DNA of 64,000 bases. It comes from Panicum virgatum. Its lineage: Eukaryota; Streptophyta; Magnoliopsida; Poales; Poaceae. Location of the stretch: contig NC_053141.1 in NCBI RefSeq assembly GCF_016808335.1, positions 18,917,756-18,981,755 of the forward strand, read 5' to 3'. The stretch's first letter is position 1; every line of letters starts with the position of its first letter. Both the position numbers and the translations under genes were made by a program. Shown here piece after piece: positions 1 to 12,600 of the stretch. A model generated the notes under the pieces. That model did not search any database and was not told the DNA's origin. It saw only the letters and a program-made list of their open reading frames with translations.

Positions 1-798
1 AGCACAGCAATCGTGGTAGAACGAAAAGAAGAAGGCCATGCCTACGGCATCCAAAGACCAGTTTACTTCATAAGCGAAGTACTTTCTGAATCAAAGATGA
101 GATACCCACCAATTCAGAAACTACTCTATGCAATACTGATCACATCAAGGAAGCTGCGACATTACTTCGACGAGTACAAGATATCAGTCGTCACGGACTT
201 CCCACTGGGAGATATCTTACACAACCGAGACGCGACTGGTCACATCTCAAAGTGTGCAGTTGAACTAGGGGCACTCGAGCTAAAATTCATGCCAAGAACA
301 GCAATCAAGTCCCAGGCTCTAGTCGACTTCTTGGCTGAATGGAAAGAAAACCAAGTACCTACCCCGCCATTCATTTCAGATCACTGGACCATGTACTTCG
401 ACGGCTCACTGAAATTGGGTGGAGGAGGAGCAGGTGTACTTTTCATCTCTCCAAAAGGCGACCAACTCAAGTATGTCTTTCAAATCCTCTTCGAAGTATC
501 CAACAATGAAGCAGAATATGAAGCTCTCCTACACGGCCTCCGACTGGCCATCTCACTTGGCATCAGGCGACTACTCGTCTACGGAGATTCCCTCCTTGTG
601 GTCCAACAAGTAAACAAGGAGTGGGACATCAACAAAGAAACCATGGATGCCTACGTTGCAGAAATCAGGAAACTGGAAAACAAGTTTTCAGGATTGGAAA
701 TCCACCACATCGTCCGCGACAAAAAATGTGGCAGCAGATATTCTTTCAAAACTCGGCTCCGACCGAGAAGAAGTTCCTCCATGAATTTTTGTCCATGA
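1..798 (+). pseudogene. Tat pol fragment: RT-type RNase H followed by second (aRNH) RNase H
   Basis: The frame is open from the window edge to a stop at 796-798. The first ~90 residues are the RNase H tail of reverse transcriptase (PVYFISEVL...KLRHYF...VVTDFPL motifs). After a linker with LVDFLAEW comes a separate RNase H with YFDGS, NNEAEYEAL and YGDSLLVVQQV motifs, giving the catalytic D-E-D set. Two RNase H domains in tandem distinguish Tat elements from other plant gypsy lineages. After about residue 238 the frame shifts by one base near 728: the expected linker continues in another frame and meets a TGA near 798. The protein would have primed and degraded the RNA template during reverse transcription in the cytoplasmic particle. 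Confidence 0.85.
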
Positions 799-901
799 GT
801 TGCATCACCCCTCAATCAATATTTCCAACCCAATGGAAGTCGACTCAGTTCCTCAAGAAACCAGTCGAGAGGTAATAATGATTGAAATCAATTAGCGCAC
901 T

Positions 902-2143
902 ATGTTTATCGACCACATCAAGGACAAAGTACTCCCACCGGGAATTAAAAAAGATGACGCAGAAGCAGTACGCATCATGCGTCGCAGCAAGAACTATGTC
1001 CTCATCGACAACAAACTCTACAAACGAGATGCAGGATCTGGAATCCTCATGAAATGCATCACAGCAGAAGAAGGAAAAGATATCCTACAAGAAGCTCATG
1101 AGGGCACATGCGGAAACCACGCAACTTCACGCACCCTAGTTGGCAAAGTCTTCAGATCAGGATTCTGCTGGCCAACAGCATTATCAGACGCAGAACTACT
1201 CGTCAAAAGATGTCCAGGATGCTAGTACTTCGCCAAACAAAGTCACTTGCCTGCTCACAACTTAATCACCATACCTTCGTCCTGGCCGTTCGCCTGCTGG
1301 AGCCTTGACATGATAGGACCACTCCCAACAGCACCCGGAGGTTTCACACATGTATTGGTAGCAGTCGACAAGTTTACCAAATTGATCGAAGTCAAGCCAA
1401 TCAAGAAATTATCATCAGATCGGGCAGTCGAGTTCATAAGTGAAATACTCCACATATTCAGTTTTCCAAATTCGATCATAACTGATCTTGGATCAAACTT
1501 CACTTCGCAAGAATTCTGGGATTACTGCGAGAACTCTAGCATTGAGATCAAGTATGTATCTGTTGCACACCCAAGAGCCAACGGCCAAGTGGAACGCATC
1601 AATGGACTGATAATCGATGGCTTAAAGAAAAGAATCTTCGATTCTACAAGCAAAAAGGGAGGTAAATGGCTTGCAGAACTACCAATGGTAATCTGGGGGC
1701 TACGCACCCAACCTAGCAAGGCCACAGGTCAAACACCTTTCTTCCTGGTATACGGCTCCGAAGCAATACTGCTGGCTGACGTCATGTGGAAGTCACCTCA
1801 ACTATAGATGTATGACTCAGCAGAAGCCGATGGAAGCCGACAGTTAGAACTGGACTCACTCGATGAGATGAGATGCAACGCACTACTACGATCAACCCGA
1901 TATCTCCAAAACATGTGAGGATATCTCGATCGCAACATCCAGACAAGATCTTTCAACATCAGAGACATGGTCCTCCGCAGAATCCAAGATGAGACGGGCC
2001 TCCACAAACTCAATTCAAGATGGGAAGGACCTTTCATCGTCACCAAAGTCACAGGACCAGGATCCTATCGACTGATCTACGCGGACGGACTGGAAGTCCC
2101 CAACTCTTGGAACATCGAGCATCTTCGGAAGTTCTACCCATAA
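902..2143 (+). pseudogene. Tat integrase with zinc finger, DDE core and C-terminal domain, interrupted by stops
   Basis: One reading frame runs from 902 to a TAA at 2141-2143 but is cut by TAG at 1223-1225, TAG at 1805-1807 and TGA near 1916. The first block has the HHCC zinc finger (H-x-GxCGNH ... CPGC). The core keeps all three catalytic acidic residues: D in SLDMIGPLP, D in IITDLGSNF and E in NGQVERING. The third block carries the WEGPFIV and SWNIEHLRKFYP C-terminal motifs. Related elements have Gln at the first stop and Arg at the third, so CAG-to-TAG and CGA-to-TGA changes explain them. It would have inserted the cDNA into host chromatin; this copy cannot make it whole. Confidence 0.85.
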
Positions 2144-2231
2144 GCTGTCAGAGGCCACCTCCCGGATCTCAAATTTCAATAAAGAAACACGGTCCTTAGG
2201 AGTTCAATTCAAGCACCCAAGACAGCTTCAA

Positions 2232-2912
2232 GAGTCGTAACTCCATCGGCTACCTCAAATACCAATTTTTCTTTGTTCACTCAAAGTCAAAAGCACGGCG
2301 AATCGAGTAGTCGGGGCTAAGGGCCATGAGCCTTACGGCCCTAGAGACAAGTTCTCTACCCTCTTCAGGAGTCGTAACTCCATCGGCTACCTCGAATACC
2401 AACCTTTCTTTGTTCACTCAAAGTCAAAGGCACGGCGAATCGAGTAGTCAGGGCTAAGGGCCATGAGCCTTGCGGCCCTAGAGACAAGTTCTCTACCCTC
2501 TTCAGGAGTCGAAACTCCATCGGCTACCTCGAATACCAACCTTTCTTTGTTCACTCGAAGTCAAAGGCACGACGAATCGAGTAGTCGGGGCTAAGGGCCA
2601 TGAGCCTTGCGGCCCTAGAGACAAGTTCTCTACCCTCTTCAGGAGTCGTAACTCCATCGGCAACCTCGAATACCAACCTTTCTTTGTTCACTCAAAGTCA
2701 AAGGCACAGCGAATCGAGTAGTCGGGGCTAAGGGCCATGAGCCTTGCGGCCCTAGAGACAAGTTCTCTACCCTCTTCAGGAGTTGTAACTCCATCGGCTA
2801 CCTCGAGTACTAACCTTTCTTTGTTCACTCAAAGTCAAAGGCACGGCAAATCGAGTAGTCGGGGCTAAGGGCCATAAGCCTTGCAGCCCTAAAGACAAGT
2901 TTTCTACTTTCT
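2232..2912 (+). repeat. 137-bp tandem repeat, five copies, in Tat 3' region
   Basis: Copies begin at 2232, 2369, 2506, 2643 and 2780, a constant 137-bp spacing. Each starts with GAGTCGTAACTCCATCGGC (or a near variant), runs through a TTTGTTCACTCAAAGTC segment and ends with CTAGAGACAAGTTCTCTAC. The copies differ by a few substitutions and the last decays after about 2910. Hypervariable tandem repeats between pol and the 3' LTR are known in Tat elements and can seed satellites. Confidence 0.9.
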
Positions 2913-2940
2913 TTATGAAGATCGTATCTACATCAACTTG

Positions 2941-3645
2941 TCGACTACTCCGGTATTCGACTTTTGGACAGGACAAGTTCCCTATATCCCAAGAGAATTA
3001 CATTGTCCATGAGACAACATTAATCGACTACTCTAGTATTTGACTTTTGGATGGAACAAGTTCCCTATCTCCCAAGAGAATTACATTGTCCATGAGACAA
3101 CAATAATCGACTACTCCGGTACTCGAAATGTGGACGGAACAAGTTTCCTATCTCTCAAGAAGAAATTTTCGCGTCCATGAGGCAACACAAGATCGACTAC
3201 TCCAGTACTCGACCTTCGGATGGGACAAGATCCCTATATCTCAAAGAAAATTCTTCGCATACATAAGGCGACAAATTATCAACCACTACGGTACTTCATC
3301 TTCGGACGGGAAAAGATCCCTATCTCCCAAGAGGAATCTCTTCGTCCATGAGACGACGAATTATCGACTACTCCGGTACTCGATCTCTAGACGGGACAAG
3401 TTTCCTATCTCCAAAAAGGATCTCTTCATCCATGAGACGACAATTGATCGACTACTTAGGTACTCGATCCTCGGATGGGACAACCACCCTATATCTCAAA
3501 AAGGTAAATTATCATCCATGATACAACACCTCGTCGACCATTATGGTACTCGACACCCGGAGGATAATTTCCCCATCTACAAGACCTACTCGTCCATGAG
3601 ATGTCAATCGACTACTACTATACCCGATCTGAAAAGAGACAACGT
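2941..3645 (+). repeat. 83-86-bp degenerate tandem repeat, eight full copies and a partial
   Basis: Units start with TCGACTACTCCGGTACTCGA or variants at 2941, 3024, 3107, 3193, 3279, 3364, 3448, 3534 and 3608. Each contains a GGGACAAGTTCCCTATCTCC-like core and a TCCATGAGACRAC-like end. Spacing is 83 to 86 bp, then 74 for the last step. It is unrelated in sequence to the 137-bp block just upstream and much more diverged. The open frame at 3128-3655 follows the repeats and has no recognisable domain. Confidence 0.85.
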
Positions 3646-3761
3646 CTCAAGATGAGCTACCTCACAAGATGGTCAATCAAGAAAAATTCTTACAAAAAGA
3701 ACTTGCCAACTCATTGACCAAAAAGTCATATCCACATGGCAAAAAGAAGATACAATACATC

Positions 3762-6161
3762 CTACTGGTCTATCAACTTTACAATTTGGTCGGCCACAGG
3801 TTCTACCTCCTCTACAAACTTTACAAATTGGTCATGGTCACAAGTCGAACACATGCCATCACCAAGGACACCTATCTTCGCCCAAGGCCAGTATGATTTG
3901 ACAAGACCAATAGCCTGCGCTACACAATTCATAGAAGCTTCAGCCAAGTACTCGGCAAACTTCTGAGGAACCTTATGCAGCTGATCAGCCAAATTGCCAT
4001 CAGACTCCTCGGCGGAACCTACGAACTCGACCACAGTCCGAGCTGCCACCTGAAGTTCCTGCAACTCCTTCTGGTGCTCCTCGGTACTGTCTGCAGCCAC
4101 AACAAAAGGGACGTAAGCACCCGTACGACCAAAAAGGAAAACCTCAGAACACATATCAAGAGGCTATCTCGGTTCTTCTGGATCACCTCCTTCAGCATCT
4201 TGACCCTCTGCTCGAGCGTGGCTTTATCCTTCTTCAAAGCAGCATTTTCCGCCTCTAGCAGAGCGATCTTCTGGCGATCCGCCTCAGTCGCTTTCAGCTT
4301 CTGAGACTTCAGATACGACCGATTGGCCATTTGCTGCAATAACACAGTCAGCCTAAAGAAAAGTTCCCACAAATGGAAAAAAAGTACTCGACAATAGTAC
4401 TCACCACAGAAAAACTTGGTAAATTCCCGGACAACAGCCTGGAATTTCTTCATGTTCCCAGCCGTTAGCTGCGGATCATCCTCAAGCTGCTCAACATGAA
4501 AATACTCAAAAGGAGGAGGGGACGCCGTAATCTCCTCCAGAAGGCTATCACTCGACTCCCCGTCAACTCCTGGCGAAGCACCTGCTGTCCTATCCTCGTG
4601 AAGCAGTCAAGCAAATGGAAGAGCCTTTGAACCTGTGTAAGGAGGAATGATGGGCTCACCAACAGGAATCCCCTCCGAAGGGTGCGACCCCGCCCCATCA
4701 GCCCTCCTCGAAGATTCCGCCACATCAGAAGGAGTAGCAGCAGCAGGAGCCCTCTCCTCAACCACCCGCCTCTGCTTAGGCGCAGGACCAGGACTACAAT
4801 CAAAGGCAAAGATGTCAGACAACAAAACTTAGAACGAGACAGAAACCACTCGACGGGTTACCTGACTTCACTGCTGATCCTCCTCTTCCGCACAGTTGTC
4901 CTCGGCTTCTTAGGGCAACTAGTCTCGGCTTCGGGCCCCAGACTCCCCTCACGGGAAAGAGACCCGACTCCTCCCGACTTCCCCTTCACCAGCTCTGCAA
5001 AGGGAACCCGATCATTGGAGTCAGAACTCGATAGAGCCTCCGAAATAGTTGGATCCAAGTCTGGCCGATAATCATGAGGCTGCAAATGAGCGCTAGGCAT
5101 CATGTGGCTCGGCCGATGAACCTCTGGTAATGGAGGATCACTCCGATAAGATCAACAAATCATCCTACAAAAAAAACCCAGAGTCAGCCAAAACACAAAA
5201 GGACAGTTCAAAAGCACCCGATGCTACAGAACTTTACCTGTTTTGGCGGATTATTCACATGGAACAGATCTGGAAGCACAGGAATGGAACTAACACCTTC
5301 AAAAAGGTTATAAAGAAGCACCATAGCTTCATCTCGACTGGTCTTCTCCGACGAAAATCTAGAGGGATCATATAGCCCCGTATACTCGAACCCAAGATGA
5401 CTGCGTCACTGCAAAGGCTGAACCTGCCTCCTAAGCCAGGACGAGACAACTGTAGCCCCAGTCACCCCCTCCCTTCGCCGCTTAGCAATCCACTTGAGAA
5501 GTTCTCCCACTTGATCAGCATTACCAGCAGGCACACACCACTCGTGACGCTGTTTCGGAGGTCCAGGAGTCCTCTCCGGAAGGGCAGGAGCATGGTTATC
5601 GATATAAAACCACTCGGTTTTCCAATCCCCAATCTGACAGCGCAAAGTATATGGGATATACTTCTCCACCATACTAGGGCGAAACTGAAGATCAGCACCC
5701 CCCACCCTAGCTATATTCCTAAGATTGGGACACGGATTCAAGGAAAAGAGACTCTTGAAAAGATCAAAATGGGGATAAATCCCAAGAAATGCCTCACACA
5801 GCTGGACAAAAATAGCTATATGTAAGATCGAGTCAGGGGTCAAATGATGAAGCTGAATCCCCCAGAAGAAAAGAAGACCCCGCAAGAAATCGCAAATAGG
5901 AATGGCAAGGCCCCGCTCAACAAAAGCTTTGAAAAGAACAATTTCAGAAATCTTTTCAAACGGCCTCCCGTGACCCTCGGCCGACTGCCACTGAATCAAA
6001 GTCCTGGATTGCAAAAGATGGTGGCTAACAAGGGACGAGATCGCGGCTTCTAACAACTTACTCTTCTTCCACCCATCAGCCATCGTCGCCTCCTTCTCGG
6101 ACATTTGGCGCTTAGACTTCTTCGGCGCCATCCGGAAGGTCACGAACCTCTTCTCACGCAT
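3762..6161 (-). pseudogene. Antisense gene of Tat element (putative gypsy-type transposon domain plus coiled coil)
   Basis: Reading leftwards from ATG at 6161, the first ~190 residues match the plant family annotated as putative gypsy type transposon (Pfam Transposase_28): a CDFLRGLLFFWGIQLHHLTP block, then an EAFLGIYPHFDLF block, and HAPALPERTPGPP. The frame meets TGA at 5406-5408, continues open after it, and reaches a CAG|GTAAAG donor with intron 5122-5237. A second intron, 4794-4861, fits GT-AG and frame. The middle is Pro/Ser/Glu-rich; another TGA lies at 4607-4609. The C-terminal part is a heptad-rich coiled coil (LEAENAALKKDKATLEQRV), and a further block to 3762 is in a different frame. 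Both comparable stops fit CGA-to-TGA. Molecular function is unknown; in Tat elements this gene lies opposite to gag-pol before the 3' LTR, as here. Confidence 0.75.
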
Positions 6162-6700
6162 ATGCTCGGGGGTTGAGAAATCAAGGGAAGATAGAAGATG
6201 ACGAGATGGCTAGAGGCAAGAACAGGTGAAAACACAGATCGGTTCACCATAGTTAAATAATAAGGTCAGCGACATTTCCAAAAATATCAGGAAGATCAAA
6301 GGTCGAAGAGACAACCTTGGTTTGGGAACCTTAACCCTAAATCAAGGGATTTCAAGTCAAGGCTCGGGGGCTGCGTGACATGCATCATAAATGGCAGCTT
6401 TTTCAAAAATAGACCTGAAGATAGAAATGACCCTCAGCCTAATCCATCGGTTCAACCTAAGGCTCGGGGGCTACTCCATATGGAGTGTGAGTACATCACG
6501 CACCATATCAGAAGGAGAAATTCGGGGCTAGAGCACCGCATAGCCTCGATGCAGCCAGGGAAGTACTCGAAATACTTCTCGAGGCACTCAAAGGACTCAA
6601 AGCCTGAGCAATGGACTCCAGAAACACTCAAAAGCACTCGATAGACATCTTCAGAAGTACTCAACACCTGCATGACTCGACTACGAAGAGCTCGGGAGCT

Positions 6701-7118
6701 TGTCAGACCCGGGGTAGCAGGACTGCTCACGGGTGTGGAATATTCTAGAGCAGGGAGTACTGCATGGGTACATCCTATCTCTACCGTAACTACTCGTACA
6801 ACGGTAGAATTAGCCTAAGTACAAGGAAACTATCCGACCCACTCGGAGTAGGACTCTAAACGTACTCGGCTAGGACTTTCCATGTAACCCTGCCCCCCGA
6901 GATCATATAAGGGTGAGCAGGGACCCCTCCAAAACATCGAACAATACTAGAGGGAATACAAACCACCACACAGGACGTAGGGTATTACGCTCCGGCGGCC
7001 TGAACATGTCTAAATCCTTGTGTTCCTTGCACCATCGCGTTCTGATCTCGACGAGTCCCTACTCATAACCACTCTCCTCGGGATACCCCTCGGAGAACCC
7101 GACGGTAAAACACCGACA
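6701..7118 (+). repeat. 3' LTR of the Tat element
   Basis: The LTR starts TGTCAGACCCGGGG and ends AAAACACCGACA, with TGTC...GACA termini and 418 bp. A purine-rich AAGAGCTCGGGAGCT tract directly precedes it and could be the plus-strand primer. A TATA-like CATATAAG lies near 6904-6911. A second member in the opposite orientation is present at 43136-43569, which supports both boundaries. Confidence 0.82.
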
Positions 7119-7139
7119 GTAAGGGGCTCACCTATCAGC

Positions 7140-8062
7140 CTCCTGGCCAAAGGAAAGGTCAGTTGGAGTCTTGACTAGGTCGGTCGAACCAGGCTGAGCT
7201 CCACCGACTTACCTTCACCTCGTGTAGCTCCCTCATTGCTTCTCAAGGTAGGTTCCAAGTGCTTCCACCCCAAATGCCGTCAGAAGACATCATGGTACAC
7301 ATCTATAAATATGAGAGCGGGGCTCAAATGAGGAAACACAACCAAAAATGATCAACACCTCGCAAGAGAAATTTAGAGCCTCATTGCAAAGTCATGGTGC
7401 TGCCAAGCTAGTGCCTTAGAGTAGGGAGAGAGTGAGGGGATAGTTCAAGAGAAGTGCCAGAGTGTCGGCACTCTTTTCGGCTTGTACCTCTATGGATGCT
7501 ACTACATTTTTCAGAGTTAAGTAAGCCTTCATGGTTCCTATTTATAGTGTTATACTTGGTACAATATATGCTAGTAATACTTATATTTGAGTGAGATCAG
7601 TTCTCTTACTTGTGGGTTTGTCGCTCTGTATTAATACAGAGTGTCATAGTTTGCTACATGATACCAAACGTAGTTAGACTGCAGTAGTAATCAGTAGCAT
7701 AGATGTGATGTCTAGGCTAAGGGTTATCCTTCTTTTGCCTTATATCCCACAGATTGTTAGAGGTAGGCCATAGGTTGTGTCAATCCTATCGGTCCTTTGT
7801 AATCCTCCACATTCTGGTATACTGTAGAGAGACCAAGTGTAAACCGATGCTCGAAGCAAGTATTTTGTAATCCTCCACATTCCTTTAACTCACCTATAGT
7901 GCTACCTTAGGAATTCTCTCTGCCCTCACCACCTATCTTGGAGTGTCTTTGGACTGACTAGACTAGAAGTTAGTGCATACATGTTTCCTTGGATTTGATA
8001 ATCTTCGAATACTCTAAGGTAAAAACTACAATAGTATCCGTGCGCTTGCGAATTTATTCTCT
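7140..8062 (+). repeat. LTR-like fragment, probably Athila/gypsy type
   Basis: There is a TATA box (CTATAAATATGAG, about 7301), a transcribed-leader-like stretch with TAGTAGCATAGATGTGATGTCTAGGC, and a tail ATAGTATCCGTGCGCTTGCG near 8033. The tail resembles the 3' end of the LTR at 25.6-27.07 kb (GTGGTATTCCATACGCTTGC), and the GATGTCTAG segment also has a counterpart there. No coding sequence, no primer-binding site after it and no clear TSD, so this is a fragment or decayed solo LTR. Boundaries are approximate. Confidence 0.5.
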
Positions 8063-9259
8063 ATCACTAAAATACCCTAACAGTCTCTTCATTTGAGCCC
8101 CAATTGTATTTATTGCATTGTCACAATAGCTCTTAGCCGTCAAATCAGGTGAAGGTCGGTTACATGGGAAGGAGCGGATGAGCTGCCATGTGGAAGGGGA
8201 AGGTCGGCGGCGCCGACCATGGGTTGGCCAACTTGGCCAGGCCACCAACCGACTTCAAATTGATGATCAGAGTGACTTATAGGTGGGCCCTTAAAGCGGT
8301 TATGTATGTATTGGCGCTATACTAAGGCAGTTGCATGCTTTGGTTGGCCCTTTGATTCACGAGGGCTGAATGACATGCTCTAATTATTGGTCGTCATTTT
8401 ACGCTTTGGATTCTGTGGTATATTTTACCTACATTTCTGCTTATTTCCCAATATTGCAATATTTTTCAGGAGACATGTGATTTTGGCATTATTTTTGGAT
8501 AAATATGCGTGCAATGCTAACTCTCTTGATTTTCTTATCAAATTGATGATCAAAATTGGTCCATAACGAGCGAGAAATGTTGCTATTGTATTAATAATAC
8601 AACTAAACAACATCTCTTTTTTTAGTGTTATATGGCTAGGTCTTACCTGTGGCTTACAAAAACCTAACAATGTCATTTATATGTTTGGGACTTGGTTATA
8701 AGGGATCAAGGTGGAAGGAAAACAATTTAATACTTATAGGTGTAAGTGCTGTTTGTTGGGCCATGTGGCTGAGCCGATATCTTTGATAAAGTAAACCCAC
8801 AACCTTGTTTGCATATTCTTTTTAGGGCAACACACTTGATAAGATTTGGAGCTTTGCTTCTGAAGGAGGAGGACAAGAATATTATATCAGAGGCTTGTCG
8901 AGCTTTGGAGTCCACGGTCATGGAGATCTTCACAAAATATGGGTGGCAGTTTAGTAATAGGTTTTGTTTATAAGCAGTTACTGAATTCATCGCTTTTTCA
9001 ACCATACATGGTTCTTTTTTGTAATAATGGCTGAATATTTTATAGTATGATGTAGAGGCTGGAGTATTTGAAATATTTTTTTATCCAAAACAAGAGAAAA
9101 TTAAATTGGCTTCCGTTGGGTGCAAAATGTGGGATTTACTCATTAGGATATCTCTTTCCATAATCTATGAACTAGATGACGAAGCCCAGCACAGCACTGG
9201 AAGCACATCTTTGTGTTTGGTGAGATAGAGTGAAACTTCAAGTATCAACTGCATTACCG
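8063..9259. other. Unassigned DNA with U3-like GC-rich patch and possible decayed coding fragment
   Basis: 8150-8290 holds a GGTCGGCGGCGCCGACC palindrome and a TTGGCC-rich patch like the upstream part of grass gypsy LTRs. Around 8830-8970 the plus strand has a short open stretch (FGALLLKEEDKNIISEACRAL) ending in a TAA; I do not recognise it and cannot tell whether it is an exon relic. The rest is AT-rich with no feature I can support. Confidence 0.3.
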
Positions 9260-9615
9260 TTGCACATCAACTTTTATTGCTAATAGAAAGCCAACTATAC
9301 ATTACAAATAGATACATTACAAAGGTAGCCAAAGTTTGCCATATCTGCATTATTAATACTATGCCAAAACCCCTGAGAGGGCCACAGGAAGTTGAAACTC
9401 CCAGTCCAGCGGTTCCACTGTCATGTGGCACATGTTCTCTGTAAAACGCCCGCATGCCGCCTTATTTCCATTCCCAAACTCTCTCCACTTAGTGCTGCCT
9501 TGCCTCATCAAAGCTTTTTTTTGAAACAATGCCTCGTCAAAGCCTTGCATGAAGCAAAACTAGACCAGCTAGAAGATTACACAGGATTCCTTCTTGGTGC
9601 TAGCTGGGGCTGAGA
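9260..9615 (+). promoter_or_regulatory. 5' flank and leader of ASG1-like copy A, partly conserved with copy B
   Basis: The 350 bp before the copy A start codon align in patches with 37140-37426 before copy B: an ACATTACAAATA stretch, ACAAGAAGTTGAAA versus ACAGGAAGTTGAAA, AAACGCCCGCATGCC versus AGACGCCCGGATGCC, and the last bases before ATG. Conservation of flank plus first exon shows the promoter region was duplicated with the gene. I could not identify a convincing TATA box. Confidence 0.45.
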
Positions 9616-12600
9616 ATGCAGGCGGAGGAATGGAGAAAGAGACCAAAAAAGGCAGGAGTCCATGTGGGAAACATCGACGACAACGAGGAGGTGGTCGAAG
9701 TTTCATGGTTACCGAACATGCTCCAGCCTGGATCGCTAAACCTGCAGGTACGGTCTTGTCCCTATCTGAAACTGAACTTTAGTGTTGCGTTTTCCTTCAC
9801 CCTTTTCTGTTTCCTCTTTTCTGGTGGTCATCAGTAGTGTGAATATTTTCATGTTGTTTTGAATTTATGGATGGAGAGTGTTCATTTTGGATATTTGGGG
9901 CGTTGAATATGACACTAGAATGGTGTAGCAGGAAACTATTGTAGCAAGAATTATTTTTTGATTTCCTAGTTTTATTGAGATCGAGGTTTCTTTTTAATTT
10001 GAAAGTTCGAGCTTGTACATGTTACCTATGTATCATTTACTTTCTATCATGACCTGTATCAAGCAACTTTCTAACCTTTGCATTTCACGTTTTTCCATGG
10101 TATTTCCTTTTGCAATTAGTCCCTATTTTATTGCATGAATAGAAAACGTGATGTATAAAATTGTTACCTGTAACTTTTGCAGCTATACCATGTACTTTCA
10201 CACTGTTCTAAAAGTTTACGAAGCAAAATTAAGCAATGCAATTAGTACAGCCCCCTTTTTGGTAAATAATTTAGAATCCATTTATATGCGTAGCCACTAT
10301 GCCTAAATGAAACATGTTTTTCAAACTTGTTAGTGAACAAGTCCCATAGTTGCATTTTGGAAACTAAATCCATGCATGATACTTGTGAAGTCATAAATAC
10401 ATGCCATCCAAATAGTTAATGTGATAATTAAGAAGTAGCAAAAAACATCAACTAGTAACTGCCACCTTATTTTTAGAGGAAAATTGACTACTCTTAAAAA
10501 TGATCATATTCAGTTACAATGATGGTATTCGGTTACAAATCACCTATCTTTATCTCTATATATACTATTTCTAAAGCAAGAAATGACTCCCGGTCCGTCA
10601 ATCGCAATCCTAATCGAAACCTGAACAATTAATCCGAATCCCAATCGGAACCTAAACAATCAATACTTTACTGTCACAGTACGACTTGTACACAGAGTGA
10701 AAGAGCATAAAATTGGTGATCTCATATAAATCTGGGTAAAATTTTTATACTTGTAGCAATGCACAGGCACTATGCTTGTTAATAGATATTATAAAGCATC
10801 CATTATTCCCTCTTCTATCATTTACATGATTGTGGGCCCAGAACTCATTCCAATACACAAAACCTATTGATAAAATAACCTCGACTGGATTTGACTTTCT
10901 GGTCATGCATCGTTGCGTCCCAGCAATACTCATTCACTAGAAGCACTACATCGCACACCTGATACCACCTACCTTCTTTCATCACCAACATATATAGACA
11001 CAACTTGCTGGTTTATTGTTATACACTGTTTTGGACTTTTGTCGAAACCGGGCAAATTTGGCCATTGGGGTGGTTTTCATTTTTTTTAAAAAAATAAAAA
11101 AAATCTAATTTGATCTAAAAATCCAAACCAATTCATTTTAAATCAGAAAAATATAAAACTTGTACCAAAATTTTTCTAAAAATGTAACCTATCTATTATT
11201 GCTCCATTTGAATCTTAGTCATTCAAAAATAATAGGTACAACTATAAGCAACCAAATAATATAAACATAAAAAAATTTAGATCTAAATAACCGACAAATA
11301 TTGTGCCTATAGATAGGTTATATTTTTAGAAAAGTTTTGATACTCATTTTGTAATTTTTTTGACTTAAAATGAATTACTTATGAATTTTTTACTTTAAAA
11401 TTGAATATTTTAATTCTCACAAAATAAAAAACCACCTTCAAACCATCTAAGGGGCCAAATTTGTCTGATTTCAACAGTTGGATTGCTTCTGTTATCCGGT
11501 TTCGTAGTTGAAGGTTGAAAATCAAATTTTTGTGATAGTTCGAGAGTGTAAACCGAACTTTTCCCTTATCTAAAAGATATGAAATACAAATAGACAACCA
11601 TGCCTATCTCACACAAATGTTTTCGCACAATGAGGTTTGTATCTCTTTGTGACATCAGTTTTCTTATTATGCTTGCCTTCACCCCAGGAACACAATAAAA
11701 GTACAGATATGGCCACCGAGCTTTTGGGGTCTGAACGCAGCCCATTGGGCTTAACATTGAATAAAGATAATTTGCTTAAGATGATCCAGAAAGAGTTTGC
11801 CAAAGATGCAAGAGGGAAAGGAAGAGAAACAACAGCTGATGCTTCTATCGGTTCTAGCGGTGTTTCAAGCATATGGTCTTCTGTTACAACAACATCGCTA
11901 AAGCCCTCCAAATTCCATGCCTACACTCTAAGAATTGGGACTTGGCAGGTTAGTTTTCTCCACCTTTCTACTTGTTGGATATATAGTACTCCTATTTTCT
12001 TAGCACATTATTCAGTACATATGTTCTGTCATTATATTTAGTTCAGAATAGTTCTTAGAAAAAAGCCAAAGTAGGCATTTTGGTCTCTCAACTTTGCCCA
12101 TGGGTCAAGTTCGTCCCTGAACAATCAGATTTGCCAATTTAGTCCCATAGCTTTTGTTTCTGGGTCAAATTTGTCCTTGTTCTGATGTAGCTGTCCATAT
12201 TAGCATGAAACTAATACTAGAAGCCCGTTTTGCCTTTGGCTCCTCCTTCCCCTCAACTATTTCCTCAATTTCAAGGAATGTAGTTGGACATTGATATTCT
12301 TGTCGCCTATTTTTTATAGTAACATCGATCAGGGTTCATACCTTTACATTGATGTTCTTGTCATCTTGTTCAAGGTATAAGAATCTGACCTACTATTCTC
12401 GCTGCAGTTTAGAAAATTTTCTTAGAAACTATAATCCAGACTACCCTACTCAAAGTGCTACAATTTAAAATCAGATTGTCTAATTTAAATACTAGAATTC
12501 AAGTTCTAAAAACCGGTGCCCTAAATTACTCCATTGATAGGGGAATTACAGATCCAAGTAAATTATGCAGTGAAACGTAGGTGGAAATTGAGGAGGGTAG

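Larger units (their letters stand above)
1..7118 (+). mobile_element. Tat-lineage Ty3/gypsy LTR retrotransposon, 3' part (5' end outside window)
   Basis: The order on the plus strand is RT-associated RNase H, a second archaeal-type RNase H, zinc-binding and catalytic integrase, two tandem-repeat blocks, a long gene on the opposite strand, and an LTR. A dual RNase H plus repeat-rich 3' region plus antisense gene is the known signature of the plant Tat lineage (RIRE2/Grande/Retand-like). The pol frame has one frameshift near 728 and in-frame stops at about 798, 1223-1225, 1805-1807 and near 1916, so this copy is not autonomous. The 5' LTR, gag, protease and most of RT lie upstream of the window. 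I saw no target-site duplication because only one end is present. Confidence 0.88.

Noticed and set aside
2190..3650. Possible CRISPR-like array from regular repeats
   Set aside because: Whole units repeat with no unique spacers, and the setting is a plant retrotransposon.
5397..5825. 142-codon plus-strand frame
   Set aside because: Shadow of the antisense Tat gene, whose conserved domain is on the minus strand.
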